The notes under the pieces are model-generated. The model searched no databases. It was not told the DNA's origin and saw only the letters and a program-made list of their open reading frames with translations. The position numbers and the translations under genes were made by a program. Of a stretch of DNA of 64,000 nucleotides, positions 61,853 through 64,000 are shown one piece after another; positions within the stretch are counted from its first letter, which is position 1; every line of letters begins with the position of its first letter. The DNA is from Clostridia bacterium (GTDB lineage: Bacteria; Bacillota; Clostridia; Lachnospirales; Lachnospiraceae): the NCBI GenBank assembly GCA_910575625.1, contig CAJTFD010000007.1, forward strand, positions 160,913 to 224,912. Reading direction: 5' to 3'.

Positions 61853-62766
61853 ACGTCCTCACAATCCAAAACTTATCTAAAAGTTTTGGAAAGCAGAAGA
61901 TCATTGACGATCTCAATCTGTCTGTACCAGAGGGAAGTGTTTTTGGCTTTATAGGGAAAAATGGGGCCGGCAAAACAACGACCATGAAAATGGTATTGGG
62001 ATTATTGCAGCCCGATAATGGAGAAATCCGCGTCTGCAATGAGCCTGTTTCCTTTGGGCAGACAAGGACAGATCAATATATTGGATATTTGCCGGACGTT
62101 CCAGAATTTTATAACTATATGACGCCCATACAATATCTAAAGCTATGCGGAGAAGTCGTTGGCCTATCAAAAGTCGAAATATCAAAAAGAAGTGAAGAAC
62201 TCCTCTCCCTTGTCGGCTTAAACGGTGCGACAAATCAAATCGGCGGTTTTTCTCGCGGTATGAAGCAACGGTTGGGAATTGCACAAGCATTACTTACACA
62301 GCCGAAATTACTGATCTGTGATGAACCGACAAGTGCGCTTGACCCCGTAGGAAGAAAAGAGATTTTGGATATTCTCTATAAGATCAGTGGAACGACAACG
62401 GTGCTATTTTCCACTCACATTCTTTCTGATGTAGAGCGTATTTGCGACCATGCCGCTTTTTTGAACGAAGGAAAAATCACTGTCACTGGAACACTGGCAG
62501 AGATCAAGGCTTTACATGGACACGACAGCTTGCTTTTAGAATTTTCGACAGATAAAGATTTACAGCTTTTCAAGAAACAAAAATCCATAGAGCCATTGTT
62601 ACTTTATTCTGAAGAAAATAACAGGGAACTTATTTTACATAGCCGCGATATGGTAAGTATGCAAAAATCCCTGTTTCATGTACTTGCGGAAACTGGGATC
62701 TGTCCCGTAAGAATAGAGCTTATGGAGCCTTCTCTAGAAAGTCTGTTTTTGGAGGTAGTGAAATGA
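61849..62766 (+). CDS. ABC transporter ATP-binding protein (BcrA-like)
   Basis: A 305-residue ATPase of the drug/bacteriocin export class. It has Walker A FIGKNGAGKTT, signature FSRGMKQRLGIAQALL (SRGMKQR in place of the common SGGQ) and Walker [16 protein letters not shown]-terminal accessory part of about 80 residues is typical of the BcrA/LanF group. I chose the ATG at 61849, coupled to the preceding stop. With the permease downstream it probably confers self-protection or resistance to a peptide; this is inference from the operon layout. Confidence 0.9.
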   Translation: MNVLTIQNLSKSFGKQKIIDDLNLSVPEGSVFGFIGKNGAGKTTTMKMVLGLLQPDNGEIRVCNEPVSFGQTRTDQYIGYLPDVPEFYNYMTPIQYLKLCGEVVGLSKVEISKRSEELLSLVGLNGATNQIGGFSRGMKQRLGIAQALLTQPKLLICDEPTSALDPVGRKEILDILYKISGTTTVLFSTHILSDVERICDHAAFLNEGKITVTGTLAEIKALHGHDSLLLEFSTDKDLQLFKKQKSIEPLLLYSEENNRELILHSRDMVSMQKSLFHVLAETGICPVRIELMEPSLESLFLEVVK

Positions 62767-63521
62767 ATGGATATACTGCATTTGTGAAAAAAGAATTTAT
62801 GGAAAATATGAAAAATCATCGTTTTCTTATCCTGTTCGCGGTCTTTTTGATTTTTAGTATTATGAGCGCGTTTCTCGCAAAATTTACGCCGGAGATTTTA
62901 TCCGCTTTAACCGCGGATATGAAAATGACTTCTGAACCAGTCGCTTTGGACGCATGGAAACAATTTTACAAGAATATTTCCGGCGTTGGTTTCAGCGCAT
63001 TTATCATTTTGTTTGGAAGCTGTATGTCAAATGAGTATTCCAAAGGAACCTTAATTTTAATGGTTACAAAGGGGCTGTCCCGTAAAGCTGTTATTCTTGC
63101 AAAATATACGGCAGCTACCGTACTAATGACGATCAGTTATTGGTCTGGATATGCAGCAACATATGGCTATACAGTCTTTTTATGGAATGATACCAACCTT
63201 TCCAATGCTGCTTTAGCCGCAGTTTCGCTTTGGATAGCTGGCTTTCTGTATTTAAGTATTCTGATGATAGGGTGCGTGATATTCAGGCAGACTTTCACAA
63301 GTATACTCTTTACGGGCGGCATTGTTGCCCTTATATCTTTGCTTGGAATGATCGAGCCGATCGCTAAATTCAATCCAATTATATTAACCTCAAAAAATGT
63401 AGATTTGATTTCCGGCAAAGCCATTCCGGCAGAATTTATGATACCCGCTTTCATTTCCGTCATTTTATCCCTCTTGGGATTGCTGATCGCAATTCGACTT
63501 TTCAATAAAAAGCAGCTTTGA
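62763..63521 (+). CDS. ABC-2-type transporter permease
   Basis: A 252-residue membrane protein with six predicted spans and the family's CMSNEYSKGTLILMVTKGLSRK loop between spans 2 and 3. It overlaps the ATPase gene by four bases (ATGA) and is the exporter's membrane half. The gene is AT-rich like the rest of this block. No clear rightward terminator follows. Confidence 0.88.
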   Translation: MNGYTAFVKKEFMENMKNHRFLILFAVFLIFSIMSAFLAKFTPEILSALTADMKMTSEPVALDAWKQFYKNISGVGFSAFIILFGSCMSNEYSKGTLILMVTKGLSRKAVILAKYTAATVLMTISYWSGYAATYGYTVFLWNDTNLSNAALAAVSLWIAGFLYLSILMIGCVIFRQTFTSILFTGGIVALISLLGMIEPIAKFNPIILTSKNVDLISGKAIPAEFMIPAFISVILSLLGLLIAIRLFNKKQL

Positions 63522-63554
63522 ACAGTGGAGATAAAATGAGGAAGATCACTCTCT

Positions 63555-63589
63555 TAAAAAAGCCACAGCCTTACACTGTGGCTAAAAAA
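63555..63589 (-). terminator. Leftward terminator
   Basis: AGCCACAG (63561-63568) pairs with CTGTGGCT (63576-63583). Read leftward it is followed by six T. It faces the end of the exporter operon, opposite to transcription coming from the rRNA side. Confidence 0.6.
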
Positions 63590-63602
63590 TGGCAATAAAA
63601 AA

Positions 63603-63633
63603 ACCTGACAGCAAAAATGTTGTTTACTATCAG
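63603..63633 (-). terminator. Leftward terminator-like hairpin
   Basis: CCTGACAG (63603-63610) and CTATCAGG (63626-63633) pair with one wobble. Read leftward, TTTTTTTATT follows. Between here and the tRNA terminator there is only a 21-codon leftward frame (63636 region to about 63698) of unknown meaning. Confidence 0.45.
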
Positions 63634-63758
63634 GCAGCTACAGCCGGAATACGAAATGCAGCGCAATCCCGGTTCATTTTTTGGTCAACACTCACATGCT
63701 TATCTTTACAGCCATGCAATCTATGGTGCCTCTCCTAATGTTGGATCTTTAAACAAGA

Positions 63759-63790
63759 AAAACCCGTAAACACTGATGTCTACGGGTTTT
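63759..63790 (-). terminator. Terminator of the rRNA-tRNA-Asn transcript
   Basis: AAAACCCGTA (63759-63768) pairs perfectly with TACGGGTTTT (63781-63790), six bases after the tRNA 3' end in the direction of transcription. Confidence 0.85.
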
Positions 63791-63796
63791 ATCCAA

Positions 63797-63869
63797 CTCC
63801 CCGAGTAGGACTCGAACCTACGACAACGCGGTTAACAGCCGCGCGCTCTACCAACTGAGCTATCGAGGA
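63797..63869 (-). tRNA. tRNA-Asn (GTT)
   Basis: Read leftward, 73 bases fold as a cloverleaf: acceptor TCCTCGA with TCGGGGA, D-arm GCTC/GAGC, anticodon loop CTGTTAA with anticodon GTT, and T-arm with GGTTCGAGTCC. The discriminator base is G and the 3' CCA is not encoded. It lies about 56 bases after the 23S rRNA and is cotranscribed with it. Confidence 0.93.
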
Positions 63870-63925
63870 ATATCCTAATCTTTTGCGTACCTTCAAAACT
63901 GCATATACGATGTCCTCTTACCATC

Positions 63926-64000
63926 TGGTCAAACCCTCACCCGATTAGTAGCAGTCAGCTCCACATGTTACCATGCTCCCACCTCTGCCCTATCTACCTC
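63926..64000 (-). rRNA. 23S rRNA, 3' end (cut by window edge)
   Basis: Read leftward, the sequence holds the conserved 23S tail GAGCTGACTGCTACTAATCG followed by GGTGAGGGTTTGACC. Only the last 75 or so bases are inside the window. The exact 3' end is set by similarity to other bacteria. A tRNA, not a 5S gene, follows. Confidence 0.9.

Noticed and set aside
63636..63740. Short leftward frames between the tRNA terminator and the exporter genes
   Set aside because: Frames of 7 and 21 codons with no recognisable product; probably a remnant, too little to call a gene.

Overview
The window looks like a chromosome segment of an anaerobic Gram-positive gut Firmicute, most likely a Lachnospiraceae-type clostridium. 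The signs are AGGAGG-type ribosome sites, Gram-positive-type teichoic-acid genes, MttB-family methyltransferases, two FrhB-type iron-sulfur proteins, and the sequence of the 23S rRNA 3' end and tRNA-Asn at the right edge. Species cannot be fixed from this alone. Most of the window is fairly GC-rich. Two stretches, about 38.4-39.4 kb and 59.9-63.6 kb, are AT-richer and carry mobile or remnant DNA.

Layout. 1-6.4 kb: glycogen phosphorylase (cut by the edge), ileS with a small mobile element in its leader, signal peptidase I, and divergent thiC. 6.4-11 kb: the argCJBD arginine operon. 11-17.2 kb: a secreted transglutaminase-like protein, an amino-acid ABC importer whose permease carries three tandem binding domains, an orphan RelB/DinJ-type antitoxin, and thioredoxin. 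17.2-24.9 kb: a quaternary-amine locus with a BCCT carrier, an MFS carrier, two non-pyrrolysine MttB-family methyltransferases, a URO-D-family methyltransferase and a TetR regulator around a divergent promoter region. 25-36 kb: one long leftward gene run with a five-gene cluster matching the uncharacterised Salmonella STM4015-STM4014-STM4013-STM4012-STM4011 set, followed by sbcD and sbcC. 36-38.3 kb: two membrane-anchored cell-wall hydrolase-type proteins. 38.3-39.4 kb: a holin-like type I toxin with a candidate antisense RNA, a lone end of the small mobile element, and a transposase remnant. 39.4-59.9 kb: a surface-polymer (teichoic-acid-like) locus. It has a sulfotransferase, a pyruvyl transferase fused to an FrhB domain, a second FrhB protein, four CDP-glycerol glycerophosphotransferase-type enzymes plus one degenerate relative, TagD, a TagGH exporter, a family 2 glycosyltransferase, an initiating sugar-phosphate transferase and a free-standing HPt protein. 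59.9-64 kb: an array of hairpins behind its own promoter, a regulator with matched operators, a gene remnant broken by the mobile element, a PLDc_N peptide, an ABC exporter, and then tRNA-Asn and the 23S rRNA 3' end with no 5S gene between or after them.

Points that stand out: (1) the complete STM401x operon, with the STM4011 homologue fused to a HAD-like domain that lacks the second catalytic Asp; (2) a hairpin array at 60.0-60.4 kb between two divergent genes, which looks like an undescribed structured RNA; (3) a dispersed TA-flanked element of about 160 bp whose central stem differs in sequence between copies yet stays fully paired; (4) a short Hol_Tox-type toxin gene with a convergent antisense RNA; (5) a three-binding-domain GlnP-type permease. 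All calls come from reading the sequence and from recall of protein families. No database search was run.
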